This document shows positions 1-5,112 of a stretch of 5,112 nt of DNA, in pieces. The DNA comes from Pseudomonadota bacterium (GTDB lineage Bacteria; Pseudomonadota; Gammaproteobacteria; Xanthomonadales; Xanthomonadaceae), in contig JAHWKC010000189.1 of NCBI GenBank assembly GCA_019348095.1, positions 1 to 5,112 of the forward strand. The letters run 5' to 3'. Numbering within the stretch: position 1 is the stretch's first letter; every line of letters starts with the position of its first letter. Position numbers and translations under genes: made by a program. Below the pieces are notes generated by a model, which was not told the origin of the DNA, did not search any database, and saw only the letters and a program-made list of their open reading frames with translations.

Positions 1-194
1 AGCTCCTCCCGGAACCGCCGCCACACCCCGAGCAGGTGCGTCCACGTCCGCGCCGCCGCCTCGCGCGGCGCCTCCCCCGCCAGGTGGAAGTCCCCGCTGC
101 GCAGCCCGTCGACCGACCCCGTCAGGACCCCGGCCACCACGTCAGGCGGCAGCAGGCCACCAGAAACCCGCAGGCAGGTCAGCGAGCCGGTCAC
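1..194 (-). CDS. N-terminal fragment, possibly Eco57I-type DNA methylase (partial)
   Basis: An open frame starts at a GTG (194-192) and runs off the left edge, giving 64 residues. The start overlaps the stop of an upstream frame as GTGA, typical of translational coupling, and a G-rich run lies 5-10 bases upstream. The visible pattern is LRVSGGLLPPDVV near residues 7-19, then GDFHLAGEAPREAAARTW and LLGVWRRFREE. From memory, GGLLPPD followed by a short ADYHL-like segment and a WxxLLGxWxxF helix is how many actinobacterial Eco57I-type restriction-modification methylases begin, before their catalytic domain. No catalytic motif (such as NPPY) lies inside the window, so this is family resemblance only. 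Third codon positions are almost all G or C, more extreme than in the neighbouring M3 gene. It is probably not from the same genome as the rest of the window. Confidence 0.42.
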   Translation of the reverse strand, partial: MTGSLTCLRVSGGLLPPDVVAGVLTGSVDGLRSGDFHLAGEAPREAAARTWTHLLGVWRRFREE

Positions 195-347
195 GCCGAG
201 CCCCCGGCCGGCAGCAGCACCTGGACGCTGAGCACGTCGATCGGGCGCTGCGCCGTCACCGCGAGGCCGCGCAGCGCCGCCCGGGCGCGGGGTGCGCGCC
301 AGGGTGCGGAAGGCGGAGCGGAGCTGCTGATGAAGGCAGGCTAGGCG
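191..347 (-). CDS. C-terminal end of an unrecognised protein (partial, maybe frameshifted)
   Basis: The frame ending at TGA 193-191 reads ARAALRGLAVTAQ then RPIDVLSVQVLLPAGGSA, with nearly every third base G or C, so it is probably the real C-terminus of the gene upstream of the GTG at 194. Further upstream (about 345-295) a different frame looks more coding: DRLACLHQQLRSAFRTLAR, with better third-position bias. A one-base insertion near 284-300, in the C/G-rich runs, would join the two into one protein. I do not recognise the family. The GTGA overlap suggests an operon with the next gene. The 5' part is lost at the junction with the M3 peptidase near 347. The exact left limit and the frameshift are inferences. 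Confidence 0.3.
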
Positions 348-1634
348 GTCGGTGCGCTGCTTGAAGGTCAGGCCGTAGACCTGGTTGGCGGCGTAGAACA
401 CGCCGTTCTCGAGCACGTTCTTCATCTCGAAGTACGGCTTGAGCTGCGACTCGTCGAAGTTGTACTGGTCCTGGCGGACCTTCTCGGCGTAGAACGCCCA
501 GTCCCACGGCTGCAGCTCGAAGCTCGGCTCGCCCTTGGCGGCCTGCTCGCGGTCGATCATCGCCTGCAGCGCGGCGGCCTCGCGTTTTGCGTTCGCCAGG
601 GCGGCCGGCGCGAGCTGGGACAGCATGTCGTCGACCGCTTCGGGGGTCTTGGCGGTCTCGTCTTCCAGCACGTACTCGGCGTGGGTGTCGTAGCCCATCA
701 TCGCGGCGCGCTCGGCGCGCAGCTTGAGCACGCGGGAGACAATGCCGGTGTTGTCGTACTCGTTACCGCGGCTGCCGCGCGAGACCGACGCCTCGTGAAT
801 GCGCTGGCGCAGGTCGCGGTCGGTCAGGTAGGTGTTGGGCGGCTGGCCGGTGGTGTTCTGCAGGGCCAGCACGTACTTGCCTTCCAGATCGCGCTCTTTG
901 GCGGCTTCCTCGGCGGCGGCGATGGCCTGGTCGGACAGGCCGTCGAGCTCTTCCAGGGTATCGACCACGACCGCGGAGGCGTTGACTTCGGCCAGCACGT
1001 TCTGGCTGAACTTGGTGCCGAGTGCGGCAAGCTCGGAGTTGATCTCGCGCAGGCGGGTCTTGTCCTGCTCCGACAGGTTGGCGCCGGAGCGGACGAAACT
1101 GGTGTGGTAGCGCTCGATCAGGCGCACGCCTTCGGCATCCAGGCCGAGCTCGTCGCGCTTGTCGTGCAGTGTCTGGACGCGCGCGAACAGCTTCGGGTTG
1201 AGCGCGATCGCGTCGCGGTGCGCGGACAGCTTCGGGGCGAACTGGGCCTGCAGCTGCTGGCGGGTGTCGTTGGTGTCGGCGCCGGCCAGCGAATAGAACA
1301 CGGTGGCGGTGCGGTCCAGCACTCGGCCGGCCTTCTCCATCGCGAGGATGGTGTTGTCGAAGGTGGCCGGCTCGTCGTTGTTCGCGATCGCCTCGACCTC
1401 GGCCAGGTGCTCGGCCATGCCGCGCTCGAACGCCGGGGCGAAATCGCTGTCGTCGATCTTGTCGAACGGCGGATACTGCAGCGGCAGCGTGCTTTCGCTG
1501 AAGAACGGGTTGGCGGCTTGGGCGTCGTTCACGGCGGGATTGGCGGCGGTATCGGCGGGAGTGGACTGGGCAAGAGCAGGCACGGCGACCGCGGACAGGG
1601 CGACGGCGAGCGCCAGCGCGAGGGGGTGCTTCAT
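348..1634 (-). CDS. Secreted M3-family oligopeptidase, Dcp-like, 3'-truncated
   Basis: M3 metallopeptidases of the Dcp (peptidyl-dipeptidase)/oligopeptidase A type cleave short peptides; this one should act in the periplasm. The ATG at 1634 is preceded by GAGG about 9 bases upstream. Residues 1-22 form a signal peptide (Lys2, an Ala/Leu-rich core, ALA before Q23) with no lipobox Cys. The mature part shows Dcp-like features: NPFF 42-45, a PPFDKI segment ending at residue 60, TFDNTILAME 91-100, and PWDWAFY 376-382 before a conserved LKPYFEMKNVLENGVFYAA stretch. Family members are about 700 residues. Here homology stops after QRTD (residues 426-429), where LPVYHP-like residues should follow, so the zinc-binding HExxH region is missing. 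The same frame stays open to the window edge by chance, giving an apparent fusion that should not be believed. As it stands it would be inactive; in the source genome it was probably intact. Strand and start are secure; Dcp versus another M3 subgroup is less so. Confidence 0.9.
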
Positions 1635-1687
1635 GGGCGAAACCTCGTCGAAGGGACCCCGGAGCGTACCCGATGGCGCCGTGACCC

Positions 1688-1709
1688 ACCCATGACGAAA
1701 GGCATGGGT
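1688..1709. repeat. Short inverted repeat upstream of the M3 gene
   Basis: Perfect 7-bp arms (ACCCATG 1688-1694 and CATGGGT 1703-1709) flank an 8-base loop, 54-75 bases upstream of the M3 ATG. It could be a regulator-binding dyad or an RNA hairpin in the leader. There is no T-run, so it is not an obvious terminator. No known operator is recognised. Confidence 0.4.
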
Positions 1710-1718
1710 ACGCCACCG

Positions 1719-1732
1719 GCCGCCGTGGCGGC
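1719..1732. repeat. Small GC-rich hairpin in the M3/gpx divergent spacer
   Basis: GCCGCC, a GT loop and GGCGGC form a perfect 6-bp stem. In such GC-rich DNA this could be chance. The rest of the spacer from 1733 to 1832 shows no gene or convincing promoter. Confidence 0.25.
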
Positions 1733-1832
1733 GTGAATGCCGCCCGATTGGGTAGGGTGGCAGCTCTGGTGTCCGCCGGGCCGGGCTAGCCAAGCCAAGC
1801 CGGCAATGGGCGCCTTTGAGTAGCGGACGATT

Positions 1833-1857
1833 GAATCGCGGCTGAAGCCGCTCCTAC
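1833..1857 (-). repeat. GTAG-headed REP-like palindrome in the gpx leader
   Basis: Read on the minus strand, this begins GTAGGAGCG and ends GCGATTC. Its core is a perfect stem, GCGGCT-TC-AGCCGC on the minus strand (1838-1851). The same head and a matching GCGAT tail occur in the two arms at 2481-2562 with a different stem. GTAG-headed palindromes of this type are known dispersed repeats in Xanthomonadaceae and are associated with RAYT transposases. It stands alone here and ends one base before the GGA of the gpx ribosome-binding region. Confidence 0.75.
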
Positions 1858-1860
1858 GGA
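1856..1860 (+). promoter_or_regulatory. Probable weak ribosome-binding site of gpx
   Basis: ACGGA lies 10 bases before the ATG at 1871 and is the only purine-rich candidate. Its first two bases are the end of the GTAG palindrome, so the hairpin at 1838-1851 sits just 5' of the site in the mRNA. Confidence 0.4.
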
Positions 1861-1870
1861 CATCCATCAC

Positions 1871-2353
1871 ATGACTACTGCATTCGACTTTTCCGCGGCC
1901 GATATCGACGGGCGGCCGCGCACGCTGGAGGAGTTCCGCGGCAAGGTGCTGCTGATCGTCAACGTCGCCTCCCAATGCGGTTTCACCCCGCAGTACGCCG
2001 GGCTGGAAACGCTCTGGCGCGAGTACGGCCCGCGCGGGCTGGTGGTGCTCGGTTTCCCGTGCGACCAGTTCGGCCACCAGGAGCCGGGCGAAGAGGCCGA
2101 AATCAAGGACTTCTGCTCACTGCGCTACGAGGTCAGCTTCCCGATGTTTTCCAAGGTCGAGGTCAACGGCGGGGGTGCGCACCCGTTGTGGCGATGGCTC
2201 AAGGACGAGAAGGCCGGCTTTCTCGGCATCGAGGCGATCAAGTGGAACTTCAGCAAGTTCCTGGTGGGCCGCGGCGGCGAGGTGATCAAGCGTTTCGCGC
2301 CGGCCGACAAGCCCGAGTCGCTCGCGGGCGACATCGAGGCGGCGTTGCGGTGA
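1871..2353 (+). CDS. gpx: Glutathione peroxidase family protein (thioredoxin-type, 2-Cys)
   Basis: Reduces hydrogen peroxide and organic or lipid hydroperoxides in the cytoplasm. The protein is 160 residues, a usual bacterial length, with no signal peptide. The thioredoxin-like fold signatures are in order: NVASQCGFTPQY with peroxidatic Cys36, GFPCDQFGHQEPG (61-73) with Gln70, and KWNFSKF (124-130) with Trp125 and Asn126, which completes the Cys-Gln-Trp-Asn active site. The nucleophile is Cys, not selenocysteine. Cys82 in FCSLRYEVSFP sits where yeast Gpx3 has its resolving cysteine (its cysteines are 36, 64 and 82, the same as here). This points to an intramolecular disulfide recycled by thioredoxin rather than glutathione. 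The ATG at 1871 is supported by that identical numbering and by lack of similarity upstream. It diverges from the M3 gene and converges on fpr, so it is probably transcribed alone. Often named btuE or gpo; physiological role inferred. Confidence 0.95.
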   Translation: MTTAFDFSAADIDGRPRTLEEFRGKVLLIVNVASQCGFTPQYAGLETLWREYGPRGLVVLGFPCDQFGHQEPGEEAEIKDFCSLRYEVSFPMFSKVEVNGGGAHPLWRWLKDEKAGFLGIEAIKWNFSKFLVGRGGEVIKRFAPADKPESLAGDIEAALR

Positions 2354-2389
2354 ATGTCGCAGTCGTACGGCAGAGATCCTGACGCCTTT

Positions 2390-2454
2390 GTAGAGCCGAG
2401 CTTGCTCGGCTGCTTTGTCGCGGCAATCGGGCAGCCGAGCAAGCTCGGCTCTAC
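2390..2454. repeat. GTAG (SMAG-type) REP pair, 24-bp perfect inverted repeat
   Basis: Two perfectly complementary 24-base arms, 2390-2413 and 2431-2454, are separated by 17 bases. Each arm begins GTAGAGCCGAGC at its outer end and contains its own stem, GCCGAGC-TT-GCTCGGC. This matches the known layout of paired GTAG REPs (REPIN/BIME-like). It starts 36 bases after the gpx stop and could form a strong hairpin in the gpx 3' end, but there is no T-run, so terminator function is inferred. Confidence 0.85.
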
Positions 2455-2480
2455 GAGGGTGTGCACGATTCCGCGGTGTT

Positions 2481-2562
2481 TGTAGGAGCGCCCCATGGGC
2501 GCGATCGAGACCCGTGCGCGATTCGCCGCGGTAGGTGATCGCGCCCATGGGGCGCTCCTACA
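2481..2562. repeat. Second GTAG-family pair, 26-bp perfect inverted repeat
   Basis: Perfect 26-base arms, 2481-2506 and 2537-2562, flank a 30-base spacer. The arms start TGTAGGAGCG at the outer ends and end GCGATC at the inner ends. Each arm also has an internal stem, GCGCCC-CAT-GGGCGC. It lies 31 bases past the fpr stop, and 26 bases separate it from the previous pair. Same family as the single copy at 1833-1857 but with a different stem. Plausibly acts as a transcript end or mRNA-stabilising structure for fpr. Confidence 0.85.
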
Positions 2563-2593
2563 GGAAACGCTGACCGCTGTTACTGACCGGCGC

Positions 2594-3403
2594 CTATTTC
2601 TCCACGAACGCGCGCTCGTACACGTACTGCCCCGGCGTGCCGATGCGCGGGGCGGCGGTGAAGCCGCGGCCATCGAGCAGGGTGCGGAAGTCGGCCAGCA
2701 TCTGCGGGCTGCCGCAGATCATCGCCCGGTCGTGGGCCGGGTCGAGCGGCTCGATGCCCAGGTGCTGCATCATTTGCCCGCTCGCCATCAGGTCGGTCAT
2801 GCGGCCGCGGTGGTCGTGGCCATCGTGGATGAAGTTCTCGCGAGTCACGGCCGGGTAGTACCTGAGCTTGCCGGCAATGACCTCGCCAAGGAACTCATGC
2901 CGCGGCAGCTCGTTGACGATGTAGTCGCGGTAGGCGAGATCGCGAGCGCGGCGCACGCCATGGGTCAGGATGACCCGGTCGAAGCGTTCGTAGGTCTGCG
3001 GGTCCTTGATGATCGACAGCCACGGCGCGAACCCGGTGCCGGTGCCGAGCAGGTACAGGTTGCGGCCCGGGTGCAGGTCGTGGATCAGCAGCGTGCCGGT
3101 CGGTTTGCGACCGACCAGCACCTGGTCGCCCGGCTGGATGTCGCGCAGGCGCGAGGTCAACGGGCCGTTTGGCACCTTGATGCTGAAGAACTCGAGCTGC
3201 TCTTCCCAGTTGGCACTGGCGATGGAGTAGGCGCGCAGCAGCGGGCGCGACGATCCGTCCGCCTGCGGCACCTGCAGCCCGATCATCACGAACTGCCCAT
3301 TGTCGAACCGGAAGCCGTGATCGCGGGTGGTGGTGAAGCTGAAGTAGTCGTCGGTCCAATGACGGACGTCCAGCACGGTTTCGGTGCCGAATGCAGAAGA
3401 CAT
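2594..3403 (-). CDS. fpr: Ferredoxin/flavodoxin-NADP+ reductase
   Basis: An FAD enzyme of the cytoplasm that moves electrons between NADPH and ferredoxin or flavodoxin, supplying Fe-S assembly, radical enzymes and oxidative-stress responses. The protein is 269 residues. It has an N-terminal FAD-binding barrel with RAYSIAS (57-63) and GPLTSRL (80-86), a KPTGTL stretch (100-105), then an NADP-binding Rossmann domain with GTGTGFAP (120-127) and CGSP (230-233). The C-terminus YERAFVEK is typical of bacterial Fpr, whose last residues stack on the flavin. The frame is open further upstream to an ATG at 3478, but those 25 residues lie in repeat DNA. The ATG at 3403 begins MSSAFGTETVL, as in xanthomonad homologues. 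Oddly, no Shine-Dalgarno is visible before it (pyrimidine-rich CACCTCTCCCCC), so initiation may be weak or use a short leader. Residues 46-53 (PQADGSSR) look like a small loop insertion relative to homologues I recall. Confidence 0.95.
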   Translation of the reverse strand: MSSAFGTETVLDVRHWTDDYFSFTTTRDHGFRFDNGQFVMIGLQVPQADGSSRPLLRAYSIASANWEEQLEFFSIKVPNGPLTSRLRDIQPGDQVLVGRKPTGTLLIHDLHPGRNLYLLGTGTGFAPWLSIIKDPQTYERFDRVILTHGVRRARDLAYRDYIVNELPRHEFLGEVIAGKLRYYPAVTRENFIHDGHDHRGRMTDLMASGQMMQHLGIEPLDPAHDRAMICGSPQMLADFRTLLDGRGFTAAPRIGTPGQYVYERAFVEK

Positions 3404-3432
3404 GCGGGGGAGAGGTGTCCTGGGGGAGGGGT

Positions 3433-3438
3433 ATTTTA
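3433..3438 (-). promoter_or_regulatory. Candidate -10 box for fpr
   Basis: On the minus strand this reads TAAAAT (5 of 6 to TATAAT), 30-35 bases upstream of the fpr ATG, in a locally AT-rich patch of an otherwise GC-rich spacer. A poor -35 (TTTTCG, 18 bases away) would lie inside the inverted-repeat arm. No SoxR-type or other known operator is seen. Confidence 0.3.
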
Positions 3439-3443
3439 AGCGC

Positions 3444-3586
3444 TCCGCAAAGGACGCGAAAAACGCAAAAGAGAGCAAGAAGAAGTGAGAAGCGAGAAGT
3501 GAGAAGTAAGAAAAAGCACGGCGGGCTGGCAGGTGCTGCGAGGAACTTCTCGCTGTTCCTTTTGCGTTTTTCGCGTCCTTTGCGGA
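3444..3586. repeat. 143-bp inverted-repeat element with 28-bp perfect arms
   Basis: Perfect 28-base arms, 3444-3471 and 3559-3586, flank an 87-base interior. The arms are themselves quasi-repetitive (AAGGACGCGAA then AAACGCAAAAG). Base composition is far more A/T- and purine-rich than the flanking genes. It fills most of the fpr/kinase spacer. No transposase, and I see no target-site duplication. Similar AAGGACGC-rich spacer sequences are, from memory, common in xanthomonad genomes. Could be a MITE-like dispersed element. Confidence 0.75.
3486..3513 (+). repeat. Tandem 7-bp array inside the inverted repeat
   Basis: Four adjacent 7-base units: TGAGAAG, CGAGAAG, TGAGAAG, TAAGAAA. All-purine or nearly so on this strand. 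Low-copy microsatellite-like arrays of this kind can vary in number between strains. The small open frames here (Ser/Leu-rich on the minus strand) are artefacts of the repeat. Confidence 0.7.
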
Positions 3587-3607
3587 TCAAGGCAACGCGG
3601 CACCCCG

Positions 3608-4932
3608 TCACCGCGGCCCACGCTCCTCGTGCGGCTTGACCTTGTGGTCGCGGCGCATGGCGTTGAGGACGATGGTGATGCCCAGGCCGGCGCCGGTCAG
3701 GAACAGCACCAGGGCGATCGCCGGGTAGCCGAGCAGCATCGGGCCGGTCTCGACCCGCATCAGCAGCGCCGAGGCAAGGATCAGTGCGGCGGTGACGACG
3801 CCGGCGGTGATCCGGTTGGCGATCTTCTGCAGGCTCTCCATCAGCTGCGAGTCCTCGAAGCCGACCATGCGCACCTGCAGGCGGTTCTCCGACAGCAGCG
3901 ACAGCAGGTCCGACAGCTTGCGCGGCGATTCGCGCAGCAGTCCCTGCAGCTCGATCATCTCGGAGGCCATGCCGGCGGGTGAGAACGACTTGCGCAGCCG
4001 CGCCCTCATTACCTGGTTGAGGTGCTCCTCCACGATGCGCTTGACGTCCAGACCCGGCTCAAGTGCCTGGCAGACGCTTTCCAGGCTCAGCAGGGTCTTG
4101 CCCAGCAGGCTCAGCTCCGGCGGCGTGCGCAACCCGCATGCGGCGCCGAGCCGGGTCAGGTCGAGCACCAGCCGGCCCTCCGACATTGCCTTGGTCCCCG
4201 CGTGTGCGGCGACGGCGCGGCTGGCGTGGTGCGCGGCATAGCGCGAGACGAGCTGGCCGACCTCGCGCAGGTAGCGCTCCTCGTCGAAGTCCTCCAGCCG
4301 CGTGCCCATGGCGATCGCCTCGCCGGCGACCTCTTCGCCGCGGCCGTCGACGGCGGCGAACAGCAGCTTGAGCAGGCGGTCGCGCTGGCGCGGGGGCACG
4401 TGCGCGACCATGCCGAGGTCGAAGATCGCCATGCGGCCGTCCTCGGTGACCAGCAGGTTGCCCGGGTGCGGGTCGGCGTGGATCTCGCCGTGGACGAAGG
4501 CCTGGTCCAGGTAGCCGCGCATCAGCGCGTCGGCCAGGTAGCCCAGTGACTGCTCAGTGCGGCGCACGCCGCTGATCTCGGTGACCTTGGTGCCGCGTAC
4601 CAGGTCCATCGTCAGCACCCGCGTACGGGTCATGTCCCAGACCGGGCTGGGCACGAACAGCACGGGATACTGCTCGAAGTGCTCGGCGAAGCGGTCCAGG
4701 TTCTGGGCCTCGATGCGGTAGTCGAGCTCGGCCAGCAGGGTCTTGCGGAACTCGTGCACCCAATCGGCAAAGCGCATGCGGCGGCCGAGGTCGGTGCTGT
4801 GGTCGACCCGGCCGGCGATCGAGGCGAGTGCATCGAGGTCGTCGCGGACCTGCTCGGACACGCCGGGTCGCTGCACCTTCACTGCGACCGCGCGGCCGCC
4901 GCGCAGGGTCGCGTGGTGCACCTGCGCCAGCG
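3608..4932 (-). CDS. AarF/ABC1/UbiB atypical kinase, 5'-truncated
   Basis: UbiB-family proteins are membrane-anchored atypical kinases/ATPases; the best-known one supports ubiquinone synthesis. About 440 C-terminal residues are present, of roughly 550 expected. Counting from the GTG at 4921, the nucleotide-binding lysine is K15 (VAVKVQRPG, 12-20), followed by the family motif ELDYRIEAQN (65-74), the catalytic-loop motif HGEIHADPHPGN (144-155, D150) and the metal-binding FDLG (167-170, D168, replacing the usual DFG). Two hydrophobic helices near 371-390 and 398-420 form the C-terminal anchor, followed by a basic tail. Homology begins at LAQVHHATL (4930), where AAAS should precede; the Ala-rich loop and KxGQ motif are missing. 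A TGA at 4951-4949 interrupts the frame just beyond the junction. The GTG at 4921 is therefore an internal valine, not a start. No ubiE or ubiJ neighbour is present, so it may be a general AarF paralogue rather than true UbiB. Confidence 0.9.
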
Positions 4933-5112
4933 GCTGTCCGAGGGCGTCTCACAAAGGACAGTCCGGGTGCACAAATACAGGGGATCCGGATTCGCCGAAA
5001 ACGAGTTCCCGATGGTCATCGGTCGCGACGGAATCTCGATTGCGGGACCGGAGGCTGGAAAGCTGGCCTATCCCGTCTCACGAGAGCGCATCTCGACCGG
5101 CCTGATGCGCCT
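4928..5112 (+). CDS. KaiC-family ATPase, internal fragment
   Basis: The plus frame reads continuously from about 4928 to the right edge (about 61 residues): QRLSEGVSQRTVRVHKYRG, then SGFAENEFPMVIGRDGISI, then a short linker and YPVSRERISTGLMR. This matches the end of the first RecA-like domain of KaiC (in cyanobacterial KaiC the equivalent is LRLRGTSHMKGEYPFTI followed by VRVSSGVVRLDEM) and the first strand of the second domain. The gene is therefore a double-domain KaiC-type ATPase; Walker A and B motifs lie outside on both sides. Non-cyanobacterial KaiC homologues are often tied to signalling rather than a clock. The codons are less GC-biased than in the kinase gene. No start codon: the left end is a junction within the neighbouring gene, so this was probably joined from another locus or organism. 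Confidence 0.8.

Noticed and set aside
1..1634. Single fused protein from the M3 start to the left edge
   Set aside because: The frame is open by chance through GC-rich DNA; M3 similarity ends at 348 and a separate GTG-started protein occupies the same frame from 194.
681..1736. Long plus-strand open frame opposite the M3 gene
   Set aside because: Low-complexity Gly/Val/Ala/Leu-rich translation with no domain; it is the antisense of a clear M3 peptidase in GC-rich DNA.
2390..2562. Insertion sequence ends around a lost transposase
   Set aside because: Spacers between arms are only 17 and 30 bases and contain no coding remnant; the GTAG-headed palindrome layout fits REP pairs better.
2495..3439. 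Long plus-strand open frame opposite fpr
   Set aside because: Starts inside a repeat arm and mirrors the fpr coding sequence; no recognisable protein.
3404..3478. Upstream ATG at 3478 extending fpr by 25 residues
   Set aside because: The extension lies in the inverted-repeat element and spacer, and the known Fpr N-terminus begins at the ATG at 3403.
3444..3586. CRISPR array or rho-independent terminator
   Set aside because: No regularly spaced identical repeats with unique spacers, the loop is 87 bases long, and no terminator-type T-run follows the stem of the kinase transcript.
3391..3639. Small open frames in the fpr/kinase spacer on both strands
   Set aside because: They are generated by the inverted repeat and 7-mer array, with Ser/Leu- or Lys/Arg-rich translations and no plausible start signals.
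4022..4549. Plus-strand open frame opposite the AarF/UbiB gene
   Set aside because: Antisense of conserved kinase motifs; composition artefact.
3608..4921. Complete 437-residue kinase starting at GTG 4921
   Set aside because: That GTG is the valine of the conserved AQVHHA motif; roughly 110 N-terminal residues including the KxGQ motif are missing.

Overview
The core of this window (about 348 to 4932) looks like chromosomal DNA of a high-GC gammaproteobacterium of the Xanthomonadaceae/Lysobacteraceae (Lysobacter or Stenotrophomonas-like). The reasons are the protein types (a periplasmic Dcp-like M3 peptidase, a thioredoxin-type glutathione peroxidase, a xanthomonad-style Fpr, a long AarF/UbiB kinase) and several intergenic GTAG-headed palindromes of the kind known as GTAG REPs, or SMAG elements in Stenotrophomonas.

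Layout, left to right: (1) 1-347 is a short foreign-looking stretch of extremely high GC. On the minus strand it carries the end of one gene and the GTG start of a second, overlapping by GTGA. The second resembles the N-terminus of actinobacterial Eco57I-type methylases. (2) 348-1634, minus: a secreted M3 peptidase cut off before its catalytic HExxH region. (3) 1635-1870: divergent spacer with a hairpin and a GTAG palindrome just ahead of the next gene. (4) 1871-2353, plus: a complete glutathione peroxidase. (5) 2354-2593: convergent spacer holding two long perfect inverted repeats of two GTAG families. (6) 2594-3403, minus: complete ferredoxin-NADP+ reductase, fpr. (7) 3404-3607: spacer with a 28-bp-arm inverted repeat around a 7-bp tandem array. 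(8) 3608-4932, minus: AarF/UbiB kinase lacking its N-terminus. (9) about 4928-5112, plus: an internal piece of a two-domain KaiC-family ATPase.

Both outer junctions fall inside conserved coding sequence, and on the far side each changes at once to a coherent unrelated protein. The simplest reading is a contig whose two ends are chimeric (assembly or amplification artefact), with a genuine xanthomonad segment between. A real rearrangement is possible but would have destroyed two genes. The open frames crossing the junctions should not be annotated as fusion proteins.

Functionally, gpx (thiol peroxidase) and fpr (NADPH/ferredoxin or flavodoxin electron transfer) both suit redox and oxidative-stress defence, but they are convergent and repeat-separated, so they are not an operon. 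I do not see a complete new system. The most interesting real content is the repeat architecture around gpx; the possible restriction/defence gene fragment at the left edge is too short to interpret.
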